From JBCFBK01 sp038562555 (GTDB lineage Bacteria; Bacteroidota; Bacteroidia; Bacteroidales; Prolixibacteraceae), in contig JBCFBK010000013.1 of assembly GCA_038562555.1 (NCBI GenBank), positions 47,841 to 111,840 of the forward strand: a DNA stretch of 64,000 nt, written 5' to 3'. Position 1 is the stretch's first letter; each line of letters starts with the position of its first letter. Below the pieces are notes generated by a model. That model was not told the DNA's origin, searched no databases, and saw only the letters and a list, made by a program, of their open reading frames with translations. Both the position numbers and the translations under genes were made by a program. Below, in pieces: positions 54,979 through 63,571 of this stretch.

Positions 54979-55491
54979 CTAAAGGATTTCACGAATCACG
55001 CTCAGCGCTGACTCATAATCCGGCTCTGTCGCTATTTCCGGAACATACTCAACATATTTTACAAAGCCGTTCCGGTCAATAACCACCGTTCCGCGGGCAA
55101 GCAGGCGCAGTTCCTTGATCAGGAAGCCATATTTAGTCCCAAAGTCGACTTCCTTGTGGTCGGACAAGGTAACAACCCTATCCAGACCTTCGGCTGCGCA
55201 AAAACGTTTCTGCGCAAATGGCAGATCGCATGAAACGGAAAGTACGACTGCGTCTCCCAGTTTGGATGCCTCTGCATTGAACCGGCGGTTCTGCGCCTGA
55301 CAAACGCCGGTGTCGATCGAAGGATAAACAGCGATCACTTTTACTTTTCCATCAAAATCAGATAATTTAACCGGATTCAGATCGGCTCCCAATACAGTAA
55401 AATCGGGTGCTTTATCGCCCACTTTGATCTCGTTACCCACTAATGTGACCGGGTTTCCTTTAAAGGTCACCTTTTCCGTTGATTCGCTCAT
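54979..55491 (-). CDS. tpx: Thiol peroxidase
   Basis: 170 residues. Atypical 2-Cys peroxiredoxin reduced by thioredoxin. KVTFKGNPVTLVG start, peroxidatic Cys in YPSIDTGVCQAQNRRFNAEA (about 63), resolving Cys in LPFAQKRFCAAEG (about 97); Gly replaces the usual Pro before Val-Cys in the first motif, a mild change. Removes lipid and hydrogen peroxides in the cytoplasm or periplasm. Lone gene. Confidence 0.95.
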   Translation of the reverse strand: MSESTEKVTFKGNPVTLVGNEIKVGDKAPDFTVLGADLNPVKLSDFDGKVKVIAVYPSIDTGVCQAQNRRFNAEASKLGDAVVLSVSCDLPFAQKRFCAAEGLDRVVTLSDHKEVDFGTKYGFLIKELRLLARGTVVIDRNGFVKYVEYVPEIATEPDYESALSVIREIL

Positions 55492-55535
55492 ATGCTTATT
55501 ATTTTTATATCAGGATAAACAAGTTTCTCCTGCTA

Positions 55536-55563
55536 AAGTTCAAAAAAGTCAGCCACAGGGTGT
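55536..55563 (-). terminator. Terminator of the second susC-susD operon
   Basis: Stem AAGTCAGCCACA with TGTGGCTGACTT (12 bp perfect, loop GGG), T-run on the minus strand. It ends the message right after susD, showing that no further gene of this locus follows. Confidence 0.88.
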
Positions 55564-55633
55564 GGCTGACTTATAATCCCGCATGGCGGGTTCTTCTCTA
55601 ACTAGCTGTCTGTTTCTGTTTTTGCTTCTGTTT

Positions 55634-57178
55634 TTAGTATCCCGGATTCTGTACCAGGTTTTCGTTGACGTCGGTTGCCGAAGTGGGCAAAGGGAACAAC
55701 TGCTTTGAGGCGTCGGTGACCGGCTTTTCCTGATAGGCTTCCGTAAATTTGCCAAAACGGATCAGGTCCTGGCGTCGCAAACCCTCCCAATACAATTCGA
55801 AACCGCGTTCCTTCAAAATATCTTCCTCAGTGAGCGAAGTCAGAGCAGGAAGCGTCTTTCCTGCAGCACTTCGTTTTGAGCGGATAAAGTTGATATCAGC
55901 CAGCGCACCGGCAACATCACTATTCCTGAATTTAGCCTCGGCCCTGATCAGGTAAATATCGGAGATCCGCATGATTGGTACGTCATTGGGCGATGAGAAT
56001 TGCCGCTGAGTTGCCGGATTAGGGGCGAATTTAACCACGCGGATGCCGGAATTTTCGGGAGCGCTTTTCAGGTTAATCTCCGGTACAAAAATCAGTGGCT
56101 GTCCGTTGCGCTGTTTCAAAGCAGTGCCGTCCAGGCCGTATTGCTGCCCATGCAAAAATCCCTGGTTAAATCCGGTCTGGCTCTTAATGCGGTCATCAAA
56201 AAAACGGACATCGTTCACCTTATCCCAGGTATCAAAGAATGTCTTTGTTGTTGACGGACCATTCCAGGTACTGGTAATGTTCCCGAATACCTGGGAATAA
56301 TGGAGGGTGAAATTAACCCAGACGCTTCCGCTGCCCATATCCACGTTATCATCCATCGGAACCCGGAGGATAAATTCGCTGTGCTCAGTCACATCTTTCT
56401 GGAACATCGTCCAGTAATCTTCAGCCACAGTAAACGTCCCTGAGTTGATCAGCTCGTCGCAATGGGCAATGGCCTCAGCCCATTTGGCCTCTCCGGTATA
56501 GACTTCATAATTGAGATAGATTTTCGCCAGCAGGGCATGGGCTGCTTCCATGGTTACCCGTTCAGAGCCCACCTCCGCTTTGCTTTTCAGCTGAGGCATA
56601 GTCGCTTCAATCTCGGCTATTATAAATTCCGCAGCCTCCTTCCGTTTCATCACCCTTGGTGAAATCTTATAGTCCTGCTCGCTGGCCTCCCGGTAAGGTA
56701 CCTGTCCGTACAAATCGTTGACCAGGTACATATAATAGGCTCTAAGGAAGCGGGCTTCGTTGATATATTGCTCTGTTTTGTCCGTTTGCGGAAACTGTTC
56801 AATATAATACATGGCTGTATTACACCAGGCGACGGTCTGGCTGAGCGCATCCCAGACATTTTTCATCCGGATATGGTCGGCCGTCCAGGTGTGCAGGTGG
56901 AGGTCAATCCAGGCTCCGTTATCGTACCAGTCGGTACCGCGGGTGGGAACGATCACCTCGTCGGTCGTCACTTCCTGTAATCCCCAGTAGTCGAACCATT
57001 CAATTGTACGGCGCAGACCCGCGTAGGGGGCATTGATAAGCGCCTCAGCGTTTCCGGGATTGGTGGGGAGATCTTCACCCAGTTGCTCGTCCAGCACATT
57101 TTCTTCCAGATCGGTACACCCGGCATTCATCAGGATGCTGAGGACAGACAAAAATAAGATCAATCTATAATGTTTCAT
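55634..57178 (-). CDS. SusD/RagB-family glycan-binding lipoprotein (locus 2)
   Basis: 514 residues. Lipobox MNAGC (Cys about 20) then acidic residues. SusD blocks: NAPYAGLRRTIEWFDYWG, EARFLRAYYMYLVNDLYGQVP, DIYLIRAEAKFRNSDVAGAL, GFELYWEGLRRQDLIRFGKF and terminal NENLVQNPGY. Binds glycan as lid of the partner SusC 23 bp upstream. Substrate unknown: no enzyme genes are in this transcript. Confidence 0.95.
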   Translation of the reverse strand: MKHYRLILFLSVLSILMNAGCTDLEENVLDEQLGEDLPTNPGNAEALINAPYAGLRRTIEWFDYWGLQEVTTDEVIVPTRGTDWYDNGAWIDLHLHTWTADHIRMKNVWDALSQTVAWCNTAMYYIEQFPQTDKTEQYINEARFLRAYYMYLVNDLYGQVPYREASEQDYKISPRVMKRKEAAEFIIAEIEATMPQLKSKAEVGSERVTMEAAHALLAKIYLNYEVYTGEAKWAEAIAHCDELINSGTFTVAEDYWTMFQKDVTEHSEFILRVPMDDNVDMGSGSVWVNFTLHYSQVFGNITSTWNGPSTTKTFFDTWDKVNDVRFFDDRIKSQTGFNQGFLHGQQYGLDGTALKQRNGQPLIFVPEINLKSAPENSGIRVVKFAPNPATQRQFSSPNDVPIMRISDIYLIRAEAKFRNSDVAGALADINFIRSKRSAAGKTLPALTSLTEEDILKERGFELYWEGLRRQDLIRFGKFTEAYQEKPVTDASKQLFPLPTSATDVNENLVQNPGY

Positions 57179-57201
57179 TTTTTTCTGATTTTAGGTACTG
57201 A

Positions 57202-60200
57202 TTAAAATTGCAGGTTCACGCCAAACGTAAATGTCCGTGACTTTGGATACGAAGAAAAGTCAATACCCATCGATGGCACTCCCCGTTGATCGGCAGCGAC
57301 ATTCACTTCCGGATCGTAGCCCGAATAGTCGGTCAACAGCAACAGGTTATTCCCTGTCACATATACCCGTGCGCTGTTAAGCCATTTGATCGCCTCCGTG
57401 TCGAACGTATAGCCAATGGTCACGTTCGATAAACGCAAAAATGAGCCGTCCTCAATAAAACGGGAAGAAAAGGCATTTGAATTTTCGGGGCTTTCGACCG
57501 AGTTCAGCACCTCTTTGGTTACATTATTCCCTTTATCAAGCGGACCCTTTAAAAATAAGGCGTTTGCGGTATTGTTATACACTTCGTTGCCCTGCGAACC
57601 ATACCAGAACATGCTGGCGTCAAATTTCTTCCAGGTGAGCTTTGAACTGATACTATAGGTATAGTCGGGCAGCGCTGAACCTAAGTATTCTTTCACCTGT
57701 ACGCCGTCACCATCAGTTTTATAAATGCTCATTCCATCCCCGTCAAAACCTTCCCAGACAGAGCCATAGAAGGTACCCATCGGCTGGCCGTTGGTAATAA
57801 TTTGTACCCGTGTATCGGAAAGCCCCTGCCCGCTGGCGTTTCCGGTTTCAATCAACCGAACCGGCATATCCTTCACTTCATTTTTAATATAGGAAAAGTT
57901 GACACCCAGATCCCAGGACAATTCCTTCTTTTCGATCAGGACTCCATTTAATCCCAACTCGATCCCGTTATTGACAATCTTCATATCCGGGACATTTTGC
58001 CATTGCCTCTCAGTAGGAGACGGAGCTTTGCCATATATTTCCAGTAAAACGTCCTTCGTTTTCTTATTAAACAGATCGATCGTTCCGGAAAGCCTGTTCT
58101 CAAAAAGACCGAAATCAATCCCGATATTGGTTTGAATGTTGGTTTCCCATTGAATGTCAGGATTTGGTGTCCTCAGATAAGCAATCCCGGGAGTGAGGCT
58201 ACCTCCGAAATAACCGTTTGCCGCCGGCGTTGTTCCAATTGCCAGCAGGGAAATCTTATCAGGGATCTCCTGGTTACCGGTTAATCCCCAACCCAGGCGA
58301 AGTTTAAGGTTGCTGATCGCATCCAGATCCTCCAGAAATGGCTCGCCGGTTAATCGCCAGGCAAATGCCGCGGAAGGGAAAAAACCATACTTCTTGTTTT
58401 CCCCAAATTTGGATGATCCGTCGAAGCGCCCGGTGAAGGTCAGCATATATTTGTCCTGGTAGTTATAATTGACGCGTCCGAAAAAGGACTGCAGTTCGCG
58501 TTCAACAGCAGTTGACGCGACCGAAGCCGCCGAGAAATTTCCATATCCCAGGTTGTCGGTGTATTTAATATCGTCCACTTCAAATCCGTTAACATTCATT
58601 TCGGTAGTCGATATTTTAAAAAACTGGTAGGCATGTCCGGCGAGAAAATTCAGCGAGTGATCGTCATTAATCTCTGTCAGATAAGTAACATAATTCTCGA
58701 CCAACCTGTTATTTGCAGTGATCGTGTTGATATCGGCCTCGCCCTTATTTACCAGGTAGGTCAGTTCTTTATCCTGGTTCACCCGCCGTTCGGCCGAGGT
58801 GCGGTCAAAACCGATGTTAATTTTATATTTCAGGTTCCTGAGAATCTCGTATTCGGCCGACAGGTTTGAAATGATACGGTCGGTTTGCGTCTCATCATCC
58901 ACCAGTTCAATCATGGCAAGTGCATTCCGCTGATCGTTGGCATGCTGGTAGTACGAGCCGTCTTCGTTAAAAATCGGATAGGTCGGATTTGTTTTCAACA
59001 CCGTCAGGATCAGGTCTCCTTCGTAGCCGGAGCCGCTGGCTTCTGTGATCGGGGCGCGGTCGTCAACGATATGCGATGCGATCAGGCTTGCAGTGACATT
59101 CAGCTTTCCATCGAAGGCTTTCTGTGAAACATTTATTTTCCCGTTCATCTTCTCCTGCCCGGTCGATTCAACGATCCCTTCCTGATTAAGATACCCCATG
59201 GAAGCGTGATAGGTAAAATTTTCCGTTCCTCCGCTGTAGGAAAGGCTGTGGCTCTGCGTGACGCCTGTAGTAAAAACCTCATCCTGCCAATCGACACTGG
59301 CTCCCAGATCCAACAGCTTGGTGCCGTCTTCCTTGGTATAGGAACGAAATTCCGCGGCTGACAGCACATCCAGTTTTTCCCTGATTTGGGAAATCCCGGT
59401 ATAGCCATCGTAGGTGATCGAACTTCTCCCCTGCTTTCCCTTTTTGGTGGTGATCAATACTACGCCATTTGCTCCCCGGGCTCCGTAAATCGCCGTTGAT
59501 GATGCATCCTTTAAAACATCGATCGATTCAATATCTTCAGGATTCAAAAAACTGAGCGGATTTTTAGAGGCGCCGCTTCCGTATCCTGCCGCAGAACCTC
59601 CGGTAGGGGTCACATTGCTGTTATCGAGCGGCACACCGTCAATGACATACAAGGGTTCCTGCCCTGACCGGATCGAATTGGACCCCCTGATGCGAACAGA
59701 CATGCCGGCTCCCGGTTCCCCGTTATTTTGCGTGATATTGACGCCCGACACCCGCCCCTGCATCATCTCCACGGGCGAAGTGGCAACCGATTTGTTCATG
59801 TTGTCTTCCGTCAGACGACTGGTCGCTCCGGTCAGGTCACTTTTGCGCTGGACGCCATAGCCCACCGCCACAACCTCCTCCAGCTCCATCACGTCTTCAA
59901 CCAGCTTCACGTTGAATGTCGCCTGCGATCCGATTGTAATTTCCTGCGGCTGAAAACCCACGAAAGAGAACTGCAGAACCTTACCGTTTTCAGGAACAGC
60001 AAGTTTAAAGTTACCGTCAAAGTCGGTAATTGTCCCGGTTGTCGTACCTTTCACAGCTATCGTCACACCAGGCATCGGTTCTCCTTTTGCGTCGACCACC
60101 TTGCCGGATACCTGATTTGAAGGCTGCTGCGTGACCGCGGACCTGTCAGGTTGAATTCTTCTGGTAATTACGATCTGACGATCGTTGATTTTGTAGTCGA

Positions 60201-60519
60201 CTGATGTCCCTTCAAAAAGCCGGTCAAGAATGTGCTCAACCGGGGAGTCCTTTACCTGAACATTCACCTGTTGCGATACGTCCAGGATATCGTCTGAATA
60301 TAAAATAATGAATTCACTGCTCTGCTCAATCGCATGGAAGACTTGTTTAATAGTAGCCTTTTCAAGATCGAGCGACAATTTAGTGCCTTGAGAATAACTT
60401 TCGCCAAAAACAACTATGGTACTTGCCATCAAAAGAAACAACGATAGTCTTGTCATAAGCAACATTTTTTTTAATCTGTCATTCGCATGAAAGATTCTTC
60501 TGCAATACTTTTTTTTCAT
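57202..60519 (-). CDS. SusC/RagA-family TonB-dependent transporter with STN domain (locus 2)
   Basis: About 1105 residues from ATG 60519 (MKKKYCRR); the frame opens at 60552 but those 11 residues lie in the leader. Signal helix (about 23-42), STN (about 48-112), regulatory carboxypeptidase-like domain from VSGKVVDAKGEPMPGVTI (about 137), plug (SVRIRGSNSIRSGQEPLYVIDG, in two parts; KDASSTAIYGARGANGVVLI), barrel ending TFTFGVNLQF. The STN domain indicates signalling through the FecR/sigma pair upstream. A conserved hairpin lies 54 nt before the start. Confidence 0.96.
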   Translation of the reverse strand: MKKKYCRRIFHANDRLKKMLLMTRLSLFLLMASTIVVFGESYSQGTKLSLDLEKATIKQVFHAIEQSSEFIILYSDDILDVSQQVNVQVKDSPVEHILDRLFEGTSVDYKINDRQIVITRRIQPDRSAVTQQPSNQVSGKVVDAKGEPMPGVTIAVKGTTTGTITDFDGNFKLAVPENGKVLQFSFVGFQPQEITIGSQATFNVKLVEDVMELEEVVAVGYGVQRKSDLTGATSRLTEDNMNKSVATSPVEMMQGRVSGVNITQNNGEPGAGMSVRIRGSNSIRSGQEPLYVIDGVPLDNSNVTPTGGSAAGYGSGASKNPLSFLNPEDIESIDVLKDASSTAIYGARGANGVVLITTKKGKQGRSSITYDGYTGISQIREKLDVLSAAEFRSYTKEDGTKLLDLGASVDWQDEVFTTGVTQSHSLSYSGGTENFTYHASMGYLNQEGIVESTGQEKMNGKINVSQKAFDGKLNVTASLIASHIVDDRAPITEASGSGYEGDLILTVLKTNPTYPIFNEDGSYYQHANDQRNALAMIELVDDETQTDRIISNLSAEYEILRNLKYKINIGFDRTSAERRVNQDKELTYLVNKGEADINTITANNRLVENYVTYLTEINDDHSLNFLAGHAYQFFKISTTEMNVNGFEVDDIKYTDNLGYGNFSAASVASTAVERELQSFFGRVNYNYQDKYMLTFTGRFDGSSKFGENKKYGFFPSAAFAWRLTGEPFLEDLDAISNLKLRLGWGLTGNQEIPDKISLLAIGTTPAANGYFGGSLTPGIAYLRTPNPDIQWETNIQTNIGIDFGLFENRLSGTIDLFNKKTKDVLLEIYGKAPSPTERQWQNVPDMKIVNNGIELGLNGVLIEKKELSWDLGVNFSYIKNEVKDMPVRLIETGNASGQGLSDTRVQIITNGQPMGTFYGSVWEGFDGDGMSIYKTDGDGVQVKEYLGSALPDYTYSISSKLTWKKFDASMFWYGSQGNEVYNNTANALFLKGPLDKGNNVTKEVLNSVESPENSNAFSSRFIEDGSFLRLSNVTIGYTFDTEAIKWLNSARVYVTGNNLLLLTDYSGYDPEVNVAADQRGVPSMGIDFSSYPKSRTFTFGVNLQF

Positions 60520-60554
60520 AAATTTGAACTGTTTTAAATTAATGATTAACAATC

Positions 60555-60571
60555 AAAAAACCTTCGGTTTT
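60555..60571 (-). other. Short terminator-like hairpin before susC (locus 2)
   Basis: On the minus strand AAAACC-GAA-GGTTTT followed by TT; it directly follows the conserved hairpin at 60573-60602 and part of it (ACCG) could pair instead with that hairpin's 3' arm (CGGT), giving two competing folds. Confidence 0.45.
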
Positions 60572-60572
60572 G

Positions 60573-60602
60573 AACCGGTAGATGCTGCTACATTTACCGG
60601 TT
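60573..60602 (-). promoter_or_regulatory. Conserved hairpin between fecR and susC (locus 2)
   Basis: Perfect 8-bp stem AACCGGTA/TACCGGTT, loop on the gene strand AATGTAGCAGCATC. It shares with locus 1 the loop core and position but not the stem sequence, so base pairing has been conserved by compensating change. Confidence 0.7.
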
Positions 60603-60659
60603 TTTTTGGTCTTAGGTCCGACACAAACCGGCACCCCCGTGCACGGTTTTGTCTTTTGT

Positions 60660-61859
60660 CTATTTTCTCACGATAACGAAATCGCCGTTACTTTTCCGTG
60701 TCCAATCGATCGGCACCGTTAACCTTATTGAATTCAACGTCTCTTCAGGACTGTTTTTCAAATCAAGTTTTCCGGAAATCAGAAATCCTCCTGCCAAAGG
60801 ATCCCGGAGTTCGATACGGACATTATAATAACGTTCAACCTTTTTCAGCACGCGAATTAAATCCTCACGTTCCACCTTTAACATGCCGTCTTTCCAGGAA
60901 GTGTACTGACTTACGTCCACGGCCATCAGGCTCATTTCTCCGTCTTCCCGGTTAAGCGTCCCTTTTTGATTCGGTTTTAAAAGAACTCTTTTATTCCGGT
61001 TAAACAATTTGTTCCCGGTCACTTCAAGACTCACACTCCCGCTTTCCAGAACCGTTTCTACAAATTTATCTTCCGGATAAGCGGAAACATCAAATTTGGT
61101 CCCCAATACGGTTACAGCCAGGCCCGAAGTTTTGACAATAAACGGTTTATCCGGATTCTCGACAACGTCAAAGTAGGCTTCCCCGATCAGGACAACCTCC
61201 CGCTTGTCCCTGATAAATGCCGAGGGATAAACCAACTGGCTCCCTGCATTCAACCAAACCATGGTTCCATCGGAAAGTTGGATAATGGACTTCTTTCCAT
61301 ATGGGATGATGACTTTGTTTATTGCTTCAGTCCTGGAAAATTGGTTTTGTTTAATAGTATCGTTATTGACAATCAACTGGTCGCCCGAGCTGCTGTAATT
61401 AATTTGAGACTCCTTTTTCTCCAGCGAGATTTCGGAGCCGTCGGACAAGACTATTTTTGCTTCGCTGCCCACAGGTTTGACATCAGAAACCAAATCGAAG
61501 TGAGCCTGTCCGGTACCCTGGTCATAAAAATAATAGGCCACTGCTCCCGAAACGAATAACAACAGGAAAACCGCCGCATATTTCAGCAATCCGGCTAATC
61601 GTGACGCTTTCGATCGCCTTGACAAGCGCAGCACGCCGTCCCAGATATCATAAGTTTCGTCCAGGCTAAGCTTTTTTTGCTTTACCTGAAAAACACTGCA
61701 TATGAACCTGGCCTCTTCAATGTCTTTTCTTTTATCGGGATGTTCATCCAGGTACTTTCTCCAAAATTCATCTTCATCATGAGTAGGCTGAAGCACCCAG
61801 TGCAAAAAGTGGTCATCGGCCAGAAAGTCATCGACTGTGTATCGTTCGTATTTGTCCAT
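60660..61859 (-). CDS. FecR-family anti-sigma factor (locus 2)
   Basis: 399 residues. Cytoplasmic N-terminal domain (about 1-85), transmembrane helix (about 86-108, GLLKYAAVFLLLFVSGAVAYYF), FecR domain (about 180-285, IPYGKKSIIQLSDGTMVWL, LIGEAYFDVVENPDKPFIV), C-terminal STN-like domain (about 320-390). Unlike the locus 1 protein, the short linker before the helix has no inserted repeat segment. Controls the sigma factor encoded 84 bp upstream. Confidence 0.94.
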   Translation of the reverse strand: MDKYERYTVDDFLADDHFLHWVLQPTHDEDEFWRKYLDEHPDKRKDIEEARFICSVFQVKQKKLSLDETYDIWDGVLRLSRRSKASRLAGLLKYAAVFLLLFVSGAVAYYFYDQGTGQAHFDLVSDVKPVGSEAKIVLSDGSEISLEKKESQINYSSSGDQLIVNNDTIKQNQFSRTEAINKVIIPYGKKSIIQLSDGTMVWLNAGSQLVYPSAFIRDKREVVLIGEAYFDVVENPDKPFIVKTSGLAVTVLGTKFDVSAYPEDKFVETVLESGSVSLEVTGNKLFNRNKRVLLKPNQKGTLNREDGEMSLMAVDVSQYTSWKDGMLKVEREDLIRVLKKVERYYNVRIELRDPLAGGFLISGKLDLKNSPEETLNSIRLTVPIDWTRKSNGDFVIVRK

Positions 61860-61904
61860 CTAAGTAAATTCTACACTTAAAAGACATCTGTCCGATTTCT
61901 GTTG

Positions 61905-61922
61905 ATACTTTTTAAAAAGTAT
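61905..61922. other. Perfect 18-bp palindrome between sigma and fecR (locus 2)
   Basis: ATACTTTTTAAAAAGTAT, fully self-complementary, in the 84-bp gap before fecR. Could be an operator or a weak hairpin. Confidence 0.4.
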
Positions 61923-61943
61923 TTTTCCTGTTGTAGAACATGT

Positions 61944-62549
61944 TCATTTACGGCAACTCCGGAGAATGAAGAGGAGGGCTCTGCTAAAAGTCTCCGATTC
62001 ACCATGAAGCGCTTCGCGCAGTTTTCCGATGGCCCGGTGAATGAGTGCTCTTGACGACTGGTAATTGAGGTCCATTATAACCGAAATATCACGGTAGTCC
62101 ATGCCTCTGATAAAACGCAGGTAGATCGCTTCCCGCTGCCGTGCCGACAAGATGTTAACTGCTTCCAAAAGTTTTTGCTTCTGTTCTTCGGTAACCTCCA
62201 ACTCGGCATGATCGAAACTTTTCAGGAAATTGATCTCAAAACGATCACCATTTTCCGCATTGATCTGAAGGTACCTTGTCTTTTTCTGGAGTTCGCGGAT
62301 TAACTTTCGTTTAAACGCCTTAAACAGGTAAAGTCGTACGTTATTGGTCGGTGAAAGTGTTCGCCGGTTTTTCAGAATCGTGAAGAACGTGTCCTGAATG
62401 CAGTCTTTGATCAGATCATGGTCGGATGAAATCCGGCATCCATAGTCGAACAGCGCATTAACGTGAAGTAAATAGATCAATGACAAAACCTGTTGATCTC
62501 CCTTCAGAAATGCAGCCCAAAGTTCATTATCGTTTTTACCGGAATGCAA
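61944..62549 (-). CDS. ECF RNA polymerase sigma factor (locus 2)
   Basis: 201 residues from TTG 62549 (MHSGKNDNEL); no ATG lies near. Region 2 (about 25-90: LHVNALFDYGCRISSDHDLIKDCIQDTFF) and region 4 (about 130-185: LSARQREAIYLRFIRGMDYRDISVIMDLNYQSSRALIHRAI). Should drive susC-susD of this locus once FecR lets go. The 229 bp before it are AT-rich with no gene that I can see. Confidence 0.92.
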   Translation of the reverse strand: MHSGKNDNELWAAFLKGDQQVLSLIYLLHVNALFDYGCRISSDHDLIKDCIQDTFFTILKNRRTLSPTNNVRLYLFKAFKRKLIRELQKKTRYLQINAENGDRFEINFLKSFDHAELEVTEEQKQKLLEAVNILSARQREAIYLRFIRGMDYRDISVIMDLNYQSSRALIHRAIGKLREALHGESETFSRALLFILRSCRK

Positions 62550-62778
62550 TCGCTCTTATTTTTTCTTTTTGTTTAACAAGATAAATATAAGGCTTTTATA
62601 TATTCATAAAAAAAACTCATGCCTGTATATTTTATTGTCTGCCCATACAACACAGAAGTCTCCTGTAAAAACTATAATTTCCCTATGTTTTAAAATATAA
62701 AACGAAAAAAAAATGCCTGACCCGTTTAAACCAGGTATAAAAATTCAGAGCTTCCCGGAAAAATTCACACGAAAATCC

Positions 62779-63300
62779 TTATTCTGCAAATGCAATTTTA
62801 ATCACCAGTTTTTTAACCGGCTTTGACTCTCCGATCCGGATGCAGGGGCGATGAACGTCATCCGGGAAAAACAGAAAAAAAACCGCGGGATTAGCAACAT
62901 AATATTCGCCATCCTGCTCCCCAAAAAGGATGACATCTTTATCATCCTGATATTCTCCCGCCAATTTTGACTTTTTTAAAGACAACAGCCCCATTTTCTC
63001 TTCACCGTTTATGACATATTGTAAATCAATGAACTTCCGGTGAGATTCCCATTTGGCATCCTCCTGTTCTTTAGTATAGTAATCCGAAACAAGGGCAACA
63101 ACCTCATCACCGTTCAGCGGGTATTTGCCTGCTTCAATCTCAGACAAGTCATTCTTCAGGTACCCGAAAGCTGCCTTCCATAAATCGGGACGTTTGTGAT
63201 ACTGCCGGTAAAACCGACTGACATCCACGGATGGATGTACATTTAGCGACAGGCCTTCCTTCCATTCCCCTTTATCGAACCACTCTATTTCCATACTCAT
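62779..63300 (-). CDS. YhcH/YjgK/YiaL-family sugar-binding protein
   Basis: About 173 residues from ATG 63300 (MSMEIEWF); the frame reaches 63351 but that part carries a hairpin (GGCTC/GAGCC, 63317-63333) and looks like leader. Cupin-like fold with family blocks ESHRKFIDLQYVINGEEKMG and FFLFFPDDVHRPCI (metal His). Members act in sialic acid, N-acetylmannosamine or beta-galactoside metabolism; the substrate is not evident here. Not part of the sigma operon, being upstream of it with a 229-bp gap. Confidence 0.88.
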   Translation of the reverse strand: MSMEIEWFDKGEWKEGLSLNVHPSVDVSRFYRQYHKRPDLWKAAFGYLKNDLSEIEAGKYPLNGDEVVALVSDYYTKEQEDAKWESHRKFIDLQYVINGEEKMGLLSLKKSKLAGEYQDDKDVILFGEQDGEYYVANPAVFFLFFPDDVHRPCIRIGESKPVKKLVIKIAFAE

Positions 63301-63439
63301 AATCTTAGTTTTTAACGGCTCCCTGGCAGAGCCACTGGTTTTCGGAAACAAACATACAGATTAAAATCCTTCCGTGATCTGTCGGTTCTTCTTTTGATTA
63401 CCCCAGTCTATAATAAAGGTTAATAAATTTTAAATTCAT

Positions 63440-63481
63440 TGGTTGACGCAACCAACTGTCAAAGTTTTTCATCAACTTTGA
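63440..63481. other. Two adjacent small hairpins before the last gene
   Basis: TTGGTT/AACCAA (63440-63456, loop GACGC) and CAAAGT/ACTTTG (63461-63481), 4 bp apart, in the divergent gap between the YhcH gene and the membrane protein. Possibly operators or leader structure; no T-run. Confidence 0.4.
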
Positions 63482-63571
63482 GCCTGAAAGTCATGAAAAA
63501 CAATCCTGTAACGTCATTGCAAAACGTGGCTGGGATTTTGCATGAAACAAAAGCAGTTAACGGAGGATGGT

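Noticed and set aside
55549..55755. 68-codon frame past the end of susD of locus 2
   Set aside because: Other frame of the susD end and terminator; no gene-like features.
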